A stretch of DNA of 49,649 bases, from positions 1-49,649 of the IMG/VR virus record IMGVR_UViG_3300042309_002738; one strand, given 5' to 3'. The DNA is from a virus. The translations under genes and the position numbers were made by a program. The notes under the pieces were generated by a model that saw only the letters and a list, made by a program, of their open reading frames with translations, ran no database searches and was not told the DNA's origin. Shown here piece after piece: positions 41,859 to 49,649 of the stretch (positions are counted from its first letter, which is position 1; every line of letters starts with the position of its first letter).

Positions 41859-43733
41859 TCAGATGACGTTCATGTCAAGCACGGTGACCGTTCCATAAAA
41901 ATCTGACCTGACCATTTTCTTACCGTAGCGAGTCATCACGCCCTTACGTGGTGTGAAGTCCTCTGGTGCGAAGATTGTTGGTGTCACGATGAGTGGAACG
42001 TATGGTGCGTATACGTAGCCTGTCTCGAGGTAGCTGCCACCCTTGTAGCCGACGAGGATCTTGTTGCGTGGGAAGTAAGGATCCTTGTAGACTGTGAAGC
42101 GGTTGCTGACTGTGCCGATTGCCTCTGCACCGACTGTGAATGGTGATCCAACCTGGCCCTCGCCGTCGATCGAGAACTTGGGCTTGTAGAGGACTGAGCT
42201 CTCGAGGATTGTTGCAACGTCTGGTCCTGTGACCATGAAGTTTGCTGATCCGCGCAGTGTCTTGCGGTGGATTGTGTTGGCAACGTCGATGATTGTCTCG
42301 ACGAGTGTCTCGTACCACTCACGGACTGTACCGGTGAAGGCTGGTCCGATTGAGAGTGTTGAAGCGAGTGTCACTGCCTGACCTGTTGTCTTGTTGACGA
42401 ACTTGCCTGGTGCACGGCTCCAGTAGTAGTTGGCACCGTTTGCTGATGTGACGAGGTCGTTGAGGATCTCGCGATCAATCTCAAGGGCAATCTGCTCTGA
42501 GAGGATCGAGGTGAGCTCAACCTCAGCGTCCATGCTGTGGTAAGCGTTGAGGTCCTGTGCGAGCTCTGGCGACCAGCGAGCACGGAGCTTGCGGGTCTCA
42601 GCTGTGATAGCGATTGACTCGATCTTGATGTCGATCTCTGGGATGACAGGTTGTGGTGCTGAACCGAAGTCAGACTCGAATGATGGAATTGTTACTGTTG
42701 AACCGCTATCTCCATCAACTGCAAGTGATGTTGACTTGACGAATGACACCTTTGCTGACGCAGCGAGTGAAAGTGATGCACCATCTGCACCCTTGACGAC
42801 TGTTAGTACGTGTGTACCATTGAGTGCATCTGGTGTAAATGTTGAACCATTCCAGTTGCCGCGCTTGTTGAGGCGGCGGAGGTTGAGTACTCCCTTTCCA
42901 CCTTGGTATGTCTCGCCCCAAGCTGTAGCATTGGTGACAGAGCCATCGAATAGTGCAAGTTGCTCAACTGCAGTCTTGTCCATTGATGAGAATGCTGAAC
43001 CTGTGACTGGGACCAAAACGAATGCGAGGTCGAGGTCATTGTTTGCAAGTGCAGTCTCAACCTGAGAATCAAAGTCTGCGTATCTTGCATTTGAACCGCT
43101 AAACATTGAGTCAGATGAAACCTCAAGTGTGTTTGCCCATGTCAAACCAGCAACACCACCCCATGCACCGATACCCCAACCACCAGCTGTTGAATCATAG
43201 GGAACCAAAGTTGCTGAACCTGTAACCCTTGAATAACCGCTTCCAACGAGGTCGTACATACCGCCAGTTGCAAGAGATCCGCTGCGGACTCCCTTACCAC
43301 CTGGATTGTTGTAGATTGATTGACCTTTAGTATAGACAGTATCTGATGTTCCGTCGAATGGACGGTTTGTACCGTATGTGTAATCAAGATAGAAGATGAG
43401 TCCTGAGGGGAGGCTCATTGGTTGGATCGAGACGAGCTCGTTTGCAACGAGACCGCCGAAGACCCTACGGACGATTGGGAAAGCGATGTTGCTGAAGCCC
43501 TGGATCTGTCCGCTGCCGACGAGGTTTCCGCCACCGGTCGAGAGAGCGTTGCTCTCTTTGAGGACCTGTGCTGCCTGGTTCTCGAGGAGCTGGCTCATCA
43601 TCTCACGGCGTTGGCCGTCAAGACCACGGAGGAGGCCTGTGCGGCTCCACTTCTCTGTCAAACGGGCTCTCTCAGCACCAACGTGCTTGTCCTTGATGCC
43701 CTGTGCTAAATGCTCTAATGTAAAATTCTTCAT
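41859..43733 (-). CDS. 23: Major capsid protein, gp23-like
   Basis: 624 aa (T4 gp23 is 521). The N-terminal part KWSRTGLLRGLDGQRREMM...QLLENQAAQVLKESNALST has the layout of T4-like capsid propeptides; L-K-E/S (58-61) is the likely cut site of the prohead protease, leaving about 564 aa. FPIVRRVFGGLVANELVSIQPM (about 81-102) corresponds to the VRR...GVQPM segment of gp23. The C-terminal KMVRSDFYGTVTVLDMNVI and the middle LEIDREILNDLV are typical. Codons are rich in C/G third positions. It has a good ribosome site (AGGAG) and its own terminator. Confidence 0.92.
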   Translation of the reverse strand: MKNFTLEHLAQGIKDKHVGAERARLTEKWSRTGLLRGLDGQRREMMSQLLENQAAQVLKESNALSTGGGNLVGSGQIQGFSNIAFPIVRRVFGGLVANELVSIQPMSLPSGLIFYLDYTYGTNRPFDGTSDTVYTKGQSIYNNPGGKGVRSGSLATGGMYDLVGSGYSRVTGSATLVPYDSTAGGWGIGAWGGVAGLTWANTLEVSSDSMFSGSNARYADFDSQVETALANNDLDLAFVLVPVTGSAFSSMDKTAVEQLALFDGSVTNATAWGETYQGGKGVLNLRRLNKRGNWNGSTFTPDALNGTHVLTVVKGADGASLSLAASAKVSFVKSTSLAVDGDSGSTVTIPSFESDFGSAPQPVIPEIDIKIESIAITAETRKLRARWSPELAQDLNAYHSMDAEVELTSILSEQIALEIDREILNDLVTSANGANYYWSRAPGKFVNKTTGQAVTLASTLSIGPAFTGTVREWYETLVETIIDVANTIHRKTLRGSANFMVTGPDVATILESSVLYKPKFSIDGEGQVGSPFTVGAEAIGTVSNRFTVYKDPYFPRNKILVGYKGGSYLETGYVYAPYVPLIVTPTIFAPEDFTPRKGVMTRYGKKMVRSDFYGTVTVLDMNVI

Positions 43734-43765
43734 TTTTTTCTCCTATAAATTTTTTGGTAAACGAA

Positions 43766-45784
43766 TCACTTCAAACCGGCTAGTTTTGCCCAACGATCGG
43801 CTTCATAACCTTCGCTAAGCACTGTAGAAGCTGGACGTGTTGCTTGAGAAGATGAACCAAGAACTCGTGGTGCACGGCCTTCCGTCATTGGACGCGATGT
43901 GCCTGAGAGTGTCTTGATCAAGCTTTCATAAACAAGCTTGACTTCTCTTTCAGTTGCTGCCTCATCCATACGCTCAATTATCTCGGCCTTCTGGCGCTTT
44001 GTGAGCGATTCATTCTGAAGTAGCTTGTTGCAATATACCAACTTCGTGTTGAACAGATTCGTTTCCGCCAACTTCTTACGGAGAATTGAGGTTTCTGCCG
44101 CTGACCTTGTTGAAGCGCCATTACGGTCCGCTCCTCTGAGGCTCTCATTGAGAACCGACTTCAACTTGGCAGTGCGACGCACTGACTCGTTGTAAACGCT
44201 TGCATAGTGTGCATATGCCTCAGCAAGCTTCTTTGCCTGCCTCTCGTATGCGACAGCTTCACTTTGGCACTTGGCTTGTGACTTCTTGTCTTGTTGCTTC
44301 TTAGCCTGTGTCTTCTTTGCTTGTGCCTTTTGTTTGACCTGTTGTTCCTTCTGCTTTGCTTGCTTAGCGCGCTTCCTTGCTTCTGTCTGAAGCTTGAGCT
44401 CTGCAGCAATGCGGCGGCGTGCTGACTCAACCTGACGATTCTGCTTATTTGACTGCTCGTTGGGATCATTATGCTTGTCAGCGTCTTCTGCCTCTGGCAT
44501 ATCTGCCTCAGGCATGTCTTCTTCTGGCATATCTGCCTCAGGCATGTCTTCTTCTGGCATGTCAGCTTCATATGCCTGACCAACTCCGTCAACTTCTCCC
44601 ATTGCATCTGTTTCCTCAACATCAGACTCAGTTGTAATGTCCATGTCAAGTGGATCTCCGAGGTCATCTTCCTCGAAGTCCATATCGTCAGATACATCGC
44701 CGGCGCCGTGGCCCCAGCTCTGTGGCTTTGTCTCATCTGCTTCGCGGAGTGCTTTCATTCTAGCGATCTCACGACGAAGCATGCCCTCATCAATTTCAAC
44801 GATTGTGTTATCGCTTAAACGTCGTGATTCCATGCTAACTCCTTCTTTCTTTTCTTCTTCTTCTCCACCAAGATCTAAAAGATCTTCTGAACCTTCTTCA
44901 TCTCCAGACTCTTCGTCCTCAGATTCTTCAGATGATTCTTCTTCTCCACCCTCTTCACCTTCAGGTTCTTCACCTTCAGGCTCTTCTTCAGGCATTTCGC
45001 CACCAGGTTCTAGTTCTACCTCTAGATCTCCAAGTGAATCTTCAAGTTCATCTGGTACATTCTTTAACTTTAAGGTTAATTCCGCTTCATTCAAAGATTT
45101 GATTCTCATGTTTCCCTGCTCCGCGAGCTTGTTAAGTTGTTTATATAGGTCTTCTAACTTACCCTCATAGAATTCTTTTCTATGAAGACTGCCCGCAGAT
45201 TCCTGCAGGTATACATATAGATCTTCAACTGCAGAGACCATCTCTGCAATTTTTTGTTGATAAATATGTGAGTTTTTTAAGTTTTTATGAACATTGTAAA
45301 GTTTTTGTGTTGCTTCACTAATTTGAAATAACTTAGATTCAACTTTAGTTGAAGCTTCACCATCAAACTTTCCCATCAAAGGGCTCAGTAGTTTAAGAGA
45401 TTCGCTACTCAAAGAATATTCTTTTTCCGGTTGAACGTTTAGCGCATCTAAGTCTAAAGTGACTTTACCTTCTTCGTCTGTATCCATTGCTGTTGCGACA
45501 GCGGGATCAAGATCTGCACCTAAATCGTCCATTCCAAACATATCGGTTTCTTCTGGTGCTTGATCTAGTTGTTCCAATGATTCTGGATTTGCGACCATTG
45601 GTTCATCCAATAAAAGATCATCTTCGGTTTCTTTTCCATCTGCTTCACGAAGAAGTTCAGCCTCAATTAAATCTTTGATTCTTGGTGAAACAGCCTCAAT
45701 TAACGCCTTTTTTGCATTATCTTCGGCTATCTCTTTTAGTTTCTTGACATCGGCTAATGCCTCTTCGTATAGTTGTTTTGACAT
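43766..45784 (-). CDS. Prohead core/scaffold protein, acidic
   Basis: 672 aa, just upstream of the capsid gene where T4 has gene 22. It is strongly acidic, with Glu/Asp-rich stretches (about 265-320), an EEDMPEADMP tandem repeat (about 405-430) and an Ala/Lys/Gln coiled coil (about 455-530). There are many (L/I)-x-E triplets of the prohead protease type, such as L-I-E/A at 28-31 and about 39-42, L-L-R-E/A, S-L-N-E/A and V-L-N-E/S, as in T4 gp22, which is digested in the maturing head. It is much larger than gp22 (269 aa), so some part may remain in the virion. The start has GAGAGG upstream. Confidence 0.7.
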   Translation of the reverse strand: MSKQLYEEALADVKKLKEIAEDNAKKALIEAVSPRIKDLIEAELLREADGKETEDDLLLDEPMVANPESLEQLDQAPEETDMFGMDDLGADLDPAVATAMDTDEEGKVTLDLDALNVQPEKEYSLSSESLKLLSPLMGKFDGEASTKVESKLFQISEATQKLYNVHKNLKNSHIYQQKIAEMVSAVEDLYVYLQESAGSLHRKEFYEGKLEDLYKQLNKLAEQGNMRIKSLNEAELTLKLKNVPDELEDSLGDLEVELEPGGEMPEEEPEGEEPEGEEGGEEESSEESEDEESGDEEGSEDLLDLGGEEEEKKEGVSMESRRLSDNTIVEIDEGMLRREIARMKALREADETKPQSWGHGAGDVSDDMDFEEDDLGDPLDMDITTESDVEETDAMGEVDGVGQAYEADMPEEDMPEADMPEEDMPEADMPEAEDADKHNDPNEQSNKQNRQVESARRRIAAELKLQTEARKRAKQAKQKEQQVKQKAQAKKTQAKKQQDKKSQAKCQSEAVAYERQAKKLAEAYAHYASVYNESVRRTAKLKSVLNESLRGADRNGASTRSAAETSILRKKLAETNLFNTKLVYCNKLLQNESLTKRQKAEIIERMDEAATEREVKLVYESLIKTLSGTSRPMTEGRAPRVLGSSSQATRPASTVLSEGYEADRWAKLAGLK
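44492..44575 (-). repeat. 30-bp tandem repeat in the scaffold gene
   Basis: The unit encodes MPEEDMPEAD. On the plus strand tctggcatatctgcctcagg recurs at a 30-base step with a third diverged copy, giving two full and one partial unit. It is in frame and changes only the length of an acidic linker. Confidence 0.75.
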
Positions 45785-45830
45785 ACTACTGGCCTCTCTT
45801 ATACTCAGTAACTATCGGTTATGGTCTGCA

Positions 45831-46325
45831 TTATTCAACTGAACTCTTTCCCATCGTCAAATTTTCACCTAAAGATAGTGTACCTAGGCGAAGAGAAGTT
45901 GCTGACGGAGAAGTCGTATTGATTGAGGGATTACCAGGATCAAAATTGGGTTTGATATCGTTTGCTTTCAATCCAGGGTCAGAATCTTTCTCTGTGCCCT
46001 CTGTTTTTCCAGGCCCAGGAGAAGTTAGATCTGGAACATATGGATTTGCTGGATCTCCTGCAGCTGCCCACTTTACCTCAGTTGTGTCAGGCGCTGTTCC
46101 ATATTTTAGTGAAACTCCATCACCAAACATTTCACGATCCCCAGGAACAATTCCATCAAATAATTTTTTAGCATTTTCTGCAGTTAACTGTGCTGCAGCT
46201 ACATTACTTTCTGCACCCCCGTAAATGTCAGGGGCACCAAATTTGAATAATTTAAACAAACGTTGCGATCTATCGCTTTTTACAGGTACGTAAATTGTGT
46301 ATCTTCCACTTCCAGGTGTTCCCAT
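45831..46325 (-). CDS. Hypothetical head-region protein
   Basis: 164 aa. The N-terminus MGTPGSGRYTIYVPVKSDRS and a SQRLFKLFKFGAPDIYGG segment are distinct; the second half is Pro/Gly/Asp/Thr-rich and probably disordered (NPYVPDLTSPGPGKTEG). No family is recognised. It lies between the scaffold gene (46-base gap) and an MK[IL]T-peptide gene, so head assembly is the likely process. Confidence 0.6.
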   Translation of the reverse strand: MGTPGSGRYTIYVPVKSDRSQRLFKLFKFGAPDIYGGAESNVAAAQLTAENAKKLFDGIVPGDREMFGDGVSLKYGTAPDTTEVKWAAAGDPANPYVPDLTSPGPGKTEGTEKDSDPGLKANDIKPNFDPGNPSINTTSPSATSLRLGTLSLGENLTMGKSSVE

Positions 46326-46358
46326 AACATCTACCTTTCAAAATCAAGTAGTAATAAA

Positions 46359-46604
46359 TTATATGCTACGAACGATTCGTGCTTTAGTTTCAATAATTTT
46401 CTTTAAACGTCTACGAAGACGATTCTCTTCAATCTTGAGAGCCTTCATATAATCAATCTTCTTTTCAAGTGATTTATCTGCACCAAATTCATCTGCATCT
46501 ACTTCTTCAGCGTCGTCTGCTCTGTCTTCAGTGGATTCCATATCACCAAATTTAGCAATTTCTTCACTTATAATTTTTTTCAATAAAGCACTTGTTAGTT
46601 TCAT
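46359..46604 (-). CDS. Small coiled-coil protein with MKLT N-terminal peptide
   Basis: 81 aa. MKLTSALLKKIISEEIAKFG with I-S-E/E (12-15) matches the capsid-targeting-like peptide family in this window. An acidic linker and a C-terminal coiled coil (SLEKKIDYMKALKIEENRLRRRLKKI) follow. The ribosome site ACGGAGA stands about 11 bases before the ATG. By analogy with T4 small core proteins it may be packed in the prohead core; this is inference. Confidence 0.7.
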   Translation of the reverse strand: MKLTSALLKKIISEEIAKFGDMESTEDRADDAEEVDADEFGADKSLEKKIDYMKALKIEENRLRRRLKKIIETKARIVRSI

Positions 46605-46668
46605 GTATAATTTTCTCCGTAAGACATTGTTAAATATTTACATAACTAAAAATAATAAGAAAAAGATT

Positions 46669-47115
46669 TCATTTATTTGGCAATGTCATAAATGCAAGTT
46701 CAGCCCACTTGGAAGTTGTTTCTTTCCCAAACAATTCTTCTGGATTTGCAGAAGCAACTATTCTTTCAACAGAACCTCCTGAAGATTGTGGAACAAGTTT
46801 TGTTCTATCATTTTCAATCATAGTTGGCAATGTTTTCTCTGCGGTATCAGCCAAAATAGAAGCCATAACATCATTACCGCCAGATTCTCTAATAATTGCA
46901 TCTCTAATTGCAGGATTTACTTTTTGTTGAACTTTTATCTTAGATGCATTATTTCTTAAGACGCTTGAAACATGAGGCGTTGTGTTACTTTTTGTTAGAT
47001 ATTTCTTTTTTGATTCTTGTATTGCATTTACGGGTGATGTACCCATGCCCTCTACAAGAATCTCAACTAAACACTCTTTTATAATAGATTTTAATTCATT
47101 TCTAGTAATACCCAT
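46669..47115 (-). CDS. Protein with MGIT N-terminal peptide (possible head core protein)
   Basis: 148 aa from the ATG at 47115, chosen over an upstream in-frame TTG because AAGGAG is 10 bases before it and because MGITRNELKSIIKECLVEIL then matches the peptide family. L-V-E/G at 20-23 and I-K-E at 12-14 are possible protease sites. The rest is a mixed helical domain (SKIKVQQKVNPAIRDAII, then MASILADTAEKTLP) without a known family. The start lies inside the overlap with the upstream gene stop, so the two are coupled. Confidence 0.65.
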   Translation of the reverse strand: MGITRNELKSIIKECLVEILVEGMGTSPVNAIQESKKKYLTKSNTTPHVSSVLRNNASKIKVQQKVNPAIRDAIIRESGGNDVMASILADTAEKTLPTMIENDRTKLVPQSSGGSVERIVASANPEELFGKETTSKWAELAFMTLPNK

Positions 47116-47117
47116 GT

Positions 47118-47534
47118 TCAACCAACTCCTTGCCAATATGTCGTACCATCAATCGAACCAGTCAAAACTGGCATAAAATTATTATCAATTGTTGTTAAGG
47201 CAGCGTATATGCTGTAAGGTATTGTATTAGAAGAATCTGATCTAACGAATATTTCCGTCACTCTTGCATCAAGAGTGACAATGTCGCCGCTGTCAATAAT
47301 AAAATAAAAATTTCCACCAACGCCATTCACTCCATTCTCTGTGAATCCAATCCTTAAAAACTTATTACTTGATGATTCAAGATTATGTAACATTATTGAT
47401 TTAGTAACTTTTGGAAATGTGTACTTAATAACCGCGGTTGTTGAAGTTGAACCTGTAATCACCCAAGGTAAACCCGAAGGGACAAATTCTGAGCTTGTAT
47501 TATACCCTGAAGGAGGATTACCTAGTCCCATCAT
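47118..47534 (-). CDS. Beta-rich head-region hypothetical protein
   Basis: 138 aa, mostly beta (STTAVIKYTFPKVTKSIMLHN, FLRIGFTENGVNG, FYFIIDSGDIVTLDARVTEIFVRSD), resembling a single jelly-roll or beta-sandwich domain as in capsid decoration proteins. Its ATG overlaps the stop of the protease gene by four bases (47531-47534). No family motif is certain. A decoration role is possible by shape and place only. Confidence 0.6.
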   Translation of the reverse strand: MMGLGNPPSGYNTSSEFVPSGLPWVITGSTSTTAVIKYTFPKVTKSIMLHNLESSSNKFLRIGFTENGVNGVGGNFYFIIDSGDIVTLDARVTEIFVRSDSSNTIPYSIYAALTTIDNNFMPVLTGSIDGTTYWQGVG

Positions 47535-48142
47535 TCACTCCTCAAAGAAATTATATCGTTCAGTATTCTATCGATTCTGTCAGATTTATTAAAAACTTTT
47601 TGTAATTCTGCTGAAGTTATTCTTCTACCTTCAGGAAGCATAAATGCACCCGGAGTTGATGGTTCAGAAACATAGTCCCAACAAATCAATTGAAAATCAT
47701 CTTGAACTATATGATAATCTCCTTGTTTTTTTGTAGAACCTACTCCTCTAGAAGAGATTCCAAGTTTTACCCCAGATTCAACAAGAGATTGTAGTATTTT
47801 ACCAGAAGGTGTATCAAGTAACTCTACTGTTCCATATACTACGCCTTTTTCAAGGTATGCTTCTTTGATTACATGTGAAACATTTTTCAAATTTACTACA
47901 GAAGAATCAGGATGATCTAATTCTCCAAGTGCCCTATTTTCTACAATAAATTTTTGGTAATTTCTTACTTCTCTTTCAAGAACGTGTATTGGATAAATAC
48001 GACCATTTTGATTAAGCGTATCAGCTTTCTGCAGAATCCCCTTCATAAGAACCTTTCCGTTATTTTTTTCACGGGATTCTTTTATCATGTCTGGTGTGTA
48101 ATCAAACACCTCATATGAATTTAAAAGCCTTAAATCTTTCAT
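47531..48142 (-). CDS. 21: Prohead core protease, gp21-like
   Basis: 203 aa, the size of T4 gp21 (212). NGRIYPIHVLEREVRNY (46-62), GELDHPDS with His77, VYGTVELLDTPSGK (102-115) and GISSRGVGS with Ser130/131 (128-136) are the hallmark segments of the T4 gp21 serine peptidase family (U9/S77-like). It cleaves scaffold, capsid and internal proteins after (L/I)-x-E inside the prohead, then digests itself. The ATG overlaps the stop of the upstream 288-aa gene (48139-48142), so the two are translationally coupled. Confidence 0.93.
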   Translation of the reverse strand: MKDLRLLNSYEVFDYTPDMIKESREKNNGKVLMKGILQKADTLNQNGRIYPIHVLEREVRNYQKFIVENRALGELDHPDSSVVNLKNVSHVIKEAYLEKGVVYGTVELLDTPSGKILQSLVESGVKLGISSRGVGSTKKQGDYHIVQDDFQLICWDYVSEPSTPGAFMLPEGRRITSAELQKVFNKSDRIDRILNDIISLRSE

Positions 48143-49005
48143 GATTCCTCACCTTCATTATCACTAAGTTCTTGATGTAATGTGGAATATAACATAAATT
48201 TAGAAACGACAGAATCATCCACAACATCAAGTGATTCTGAAATCATTGTATTTTTCGCTTCTTCTAATTTTTTTACCAAAAAAGTATCTTCTCTTTTTGT
48301 GATAACATATGATTCGATAGAATCAATTAACTTTTTTCTTGTCTCTTCTAATTTTTTCTTTATCGTTGAGTTATCATCATTTGCGGTTGAAAATGCGTAT
48401 GCCCTGATGATGTCTCTTTGATCATCATTTAGGGAAGAATACTTCTCGTTCAGCTTCTTCATCATTACCTTCATAAGAAGCCTTGTTGTTCCGGGTGTTT
48501 CATCAAGAAGGGGTTGATCAACTTTTTTCTTTTCTGAGATGAGCCACTCTCTCAAATGATTTTCATAGTTAGCAAGAGAAACGATATCTGCAGTTCCTTT
48601 TGGTTTACGCCATTCATTCAACAAAGTTTGAACTGTTGCATATAGACGATATTCAGAAACAGGTTGATCATAAAAGTTTTCATCCTTTATAATGTGATTG
48701 ATACTTCTTATCAATAAAGATTTTTCTCTATCTAATGTATCAAGGTCTATCGTTGCAGCAGCTGATCTTGCTTCTGATATTATAGAAGAAGCAACAGAAT
48801 CTGAACTAACAGTTGTCTTTACAAGTGCATTAAATAACCTGAATTCTTTATATAATTGCGTGCCAGGTTTGAAATACCTGCGAAGTATCCGCAAAGCAAT
48901 TGAAGATTTTTTCTTATCACCCTCAACAAGTGAACTAGAAATCGTCCTTATCAAGAACTCATATAACAGTGCTGTATTACGTTTTTTGTTGTGAGCCTTC
49001 GACAT
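48139..49005 (-). CDS. Conserved-position head protein of unknown function
   Basis: 288 aa, all-helical by appearance: a basic N-terminus (SKAHNKKRNTALLYEFLIR), then long amphipathic helices (TRLLMKVMMKKLNEKYSSL, STIKKKLEETRKKLIDSIESYV). No family is recognised. It lies between the probable portal gene and the protease, where T4 has the small core genes 67/68, but it is far larger. A role in prohead initiation is possible by context only. AAAGG precedes the ATG at 49005. Confidence 0.6.
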   Translation of the reverse strand: MSKAHNKKRNTALLYEFLIRTISSSLVEGDKKKSSIALRILRRYFKPGTQLYKEFRLFNALVKTTVSSDSVASSIISEARSAAATIDLDTLDREKSLLIRSINHIIKDENFYDQPVSEYRLYATVQTLLNEWRKPKGTADIVSLANYENHLREWLISEKKKVDQPLLDETPGTTRLLMKVMMKKLNEKYSSLNDDQRDIIRAYAFSTANDDNSTIKKKLEETRKKLIDSIESYVITKREDTFLVKKLEEAKNTMISESLDVVDDSVVSKFMLYSTLHQELSDNEGEES

Positions 49006-49016
49006 CTATAGACCTT

Positions 49017-49649
49017 TCAATCTTCTTTTACGTTTGTGATAAATAATTTGCTAAAATCATCATTTATTGCATCATCAAAATTTTTATCTTCAGAAAGTAT
49101 TTTTGTCTCTCTGCTTCTTATTGACATTTGCAACTTTGCAGACATTTTTGACAGTGTGGATTGTAGGTCTGGGGGTAGTGAAGTCCTGACCACTGATTCA
49201 CCAAAAGGATTACTTACAATAGACTTTATCCACTTAGCGCCTGTTGGATCTTGTCTATCAAGCGTCGCTGCATCTAACATGTCCTTGAAATTTGGCATGT
49301 GGGTCTTTGATGCACCATGGGTTCTTTTTCTTCCCTGGTTATACAACGCCTTCTTCAATTGTGATTTTGGTTTTACGGGGAGTTTATCTCTTTCCTCAAG
49401 AGGTATCGTTATTTCAGGTTCATCTGAAGAGATAAGTAATTCTGCCTCAGGTTCCTTCTGTTCAATATCATCGCTTGCAAACAGGTCTCCACCTTCTTCG
49501 CCACCTGCTTCTTCTTCACCACCTGATTCCTCGCCGCCTTCTTCGCCACCTTCTTCTTCACCACCTCCAAAGAGGTCTCCTCCACCTTCGTCACCACCAC
49601 CTTCTCCGCCACCTTCTTCTTCATCAGGTTTTGCATTTTCAATCGCAGC
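49017..49649 (-). CDS. C-terminal end of a probable portal protein (partial)
   Basis: The reading frame is open from the window edge (49649) to TGA at 49017, 210 codons; the TTG near 49358 is not a true start. The visible part begins with a Gly/Glu tract of about 60 residues (EEEGGGEGGGDEGGGDLFGG type), a linker with Pro/Glu, and then a conserved-looking C-terminal domain (TLDRQDPTGAKWIKSIVSNP, then GESVVRTSLPPDLQS). In T4-like phages the portal gene 20 is directly upstream of the core/protease genes, and Gly/Glu-rich portal tails are familiar. The call rests on order and composition, as the diagnostic core is outside the window. Confidence 0.5.
   Translation of the reverse strand, partial: AAIENAKPDEEEGGGEGGGDEGGGDLFGGGEEEGGEEGGEESGGEEEAGGEEGGDLFASDDIEQKEPEAELLISSDEPEITIPLEERDKLPVKPKSQLKKALYNQGRKRTHGASKTHMPNFKDMLDAATLDRQDPTGAKWIKSIVSNPFGESVVRTSLPPDLQSTLSKMSAKLQMSIRSRETKILSEDKNFDDAINDDFSKLFITNVKED

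Noticed and set aside
43396-43818. 140-codon plus-strand frame over the capsid/scaffold junction
   Set aside because: Opposite strand of the clear capsid N-terminus and scaffold C-terminus; no ribosome site.
44637-45170. Ser/Pro-rich 177-codon plus-strand frame
   Set aside because: It is the reverse reading of the acidic GAA/GAG-rich part of the scaffold gene.
49409-49642. Lys/Val-rich 77-codon minus-strand frame
   Set aside because: It is an out-of-frame reading of the Gly/Glu repeat of the partial portal-like gene, whose frame is open through to 49649.
1-49649. CRISPR arrays, insertion sequences, tRNA genes, integrase or attachment sites
   Set aside because: No spaced direct repeats, transposase motifs or tRNA cloverleaf sequences were seen by eye in the gaps; only the tmRNA was found.

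Overview
The window is a 49.6 kb piece of an AT-rich tailed-phage genome with a contractile-tail (myovirus), T4-like virion module. The evidence is a gp21-type prohead protease, a gp23-type major capsid protein with a maturation-site N-terminus, gp13/gp14/gp15-type neck and tail-completion proteins, two tail sheath genes, a gp19-type tube protein, a very long tape measure protein and a gp53-like baseplate wedge protein. No ribosomal, metabolic-operon or plasmid genes are present, so the piece is viral throughout. The host cannot be read directly. The phage carries its own tmRNA whose tag (ANDNDYAPVALAA) is of the proteobacterial ANDN type, which points to a Gram-negative, perhaps alphaproteobacterial, host; this is inference.

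Almost everything is on the minus strand and is read from high to low coordinates. Head module (49.6-41.9 kb): C-terminal part of a probable portal protein, a 288-aa conserved protein, the gp21-like protease, four small head-associated proteins, a large acidic scaffold/core protein and the major capsid protein, closed by a strong terminator. 41.8-37.6 kb: a PD-(D/E)XK homing endonuclease, a flavodoxin-fold reductase, a small membrane protein, a CxxCxxCC metal-cluster protein, a probable virion surface protein and several small proteins. 37.6-37.2 kb: a one-piece tmRNA gene. 37.1-35.0 kb: two tail-fibre/adaptor-like beta proteins. 34.96-32.0 kb: the only plus-strand island, holding a highly expressed-looking repetitive fibre protein with a possible leader peptide and a coiled-coil basic protein. 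31.9-29.3 kb: a J-domain protein and small virion-like proteins, ending in a bidirectional terminator. 29.2-18.4 kb: neck (13, 14, 15), two sheaths, a small CTS-like protein and the tube. 18.3-2.0 kb: an HNH homing endonuclease, an overlapping gp26-like/tail-chaperone pair, a small membrane protein, the tape measure and five baseplate genes, two of which carry polyglycine hinges. 2.0-0 kb: a polymerase-domain-only family A DNA polymerase, an HD-domain phosphohydrolase and the start of another gene.

The genes form one assembly programme: portal, protease, core and capsid build the prohead; neck proteins close it; chaperones, tape measure, tube and sheath build the tail on the baseplate. The most unusual points are the tmRNA with an odd T-loop, a family of short N-terminal peptides (MK[IL]T...L+.II..E) resembling T4 capsid-targeting sequences with (L/I)-x-E protease sites, a 13-nt element shared by two unrelated homing endonucleases directly before their start codons, tandem membrane-like repeats inside the tape measure protein, and a family A polymerase in the tail cluster.
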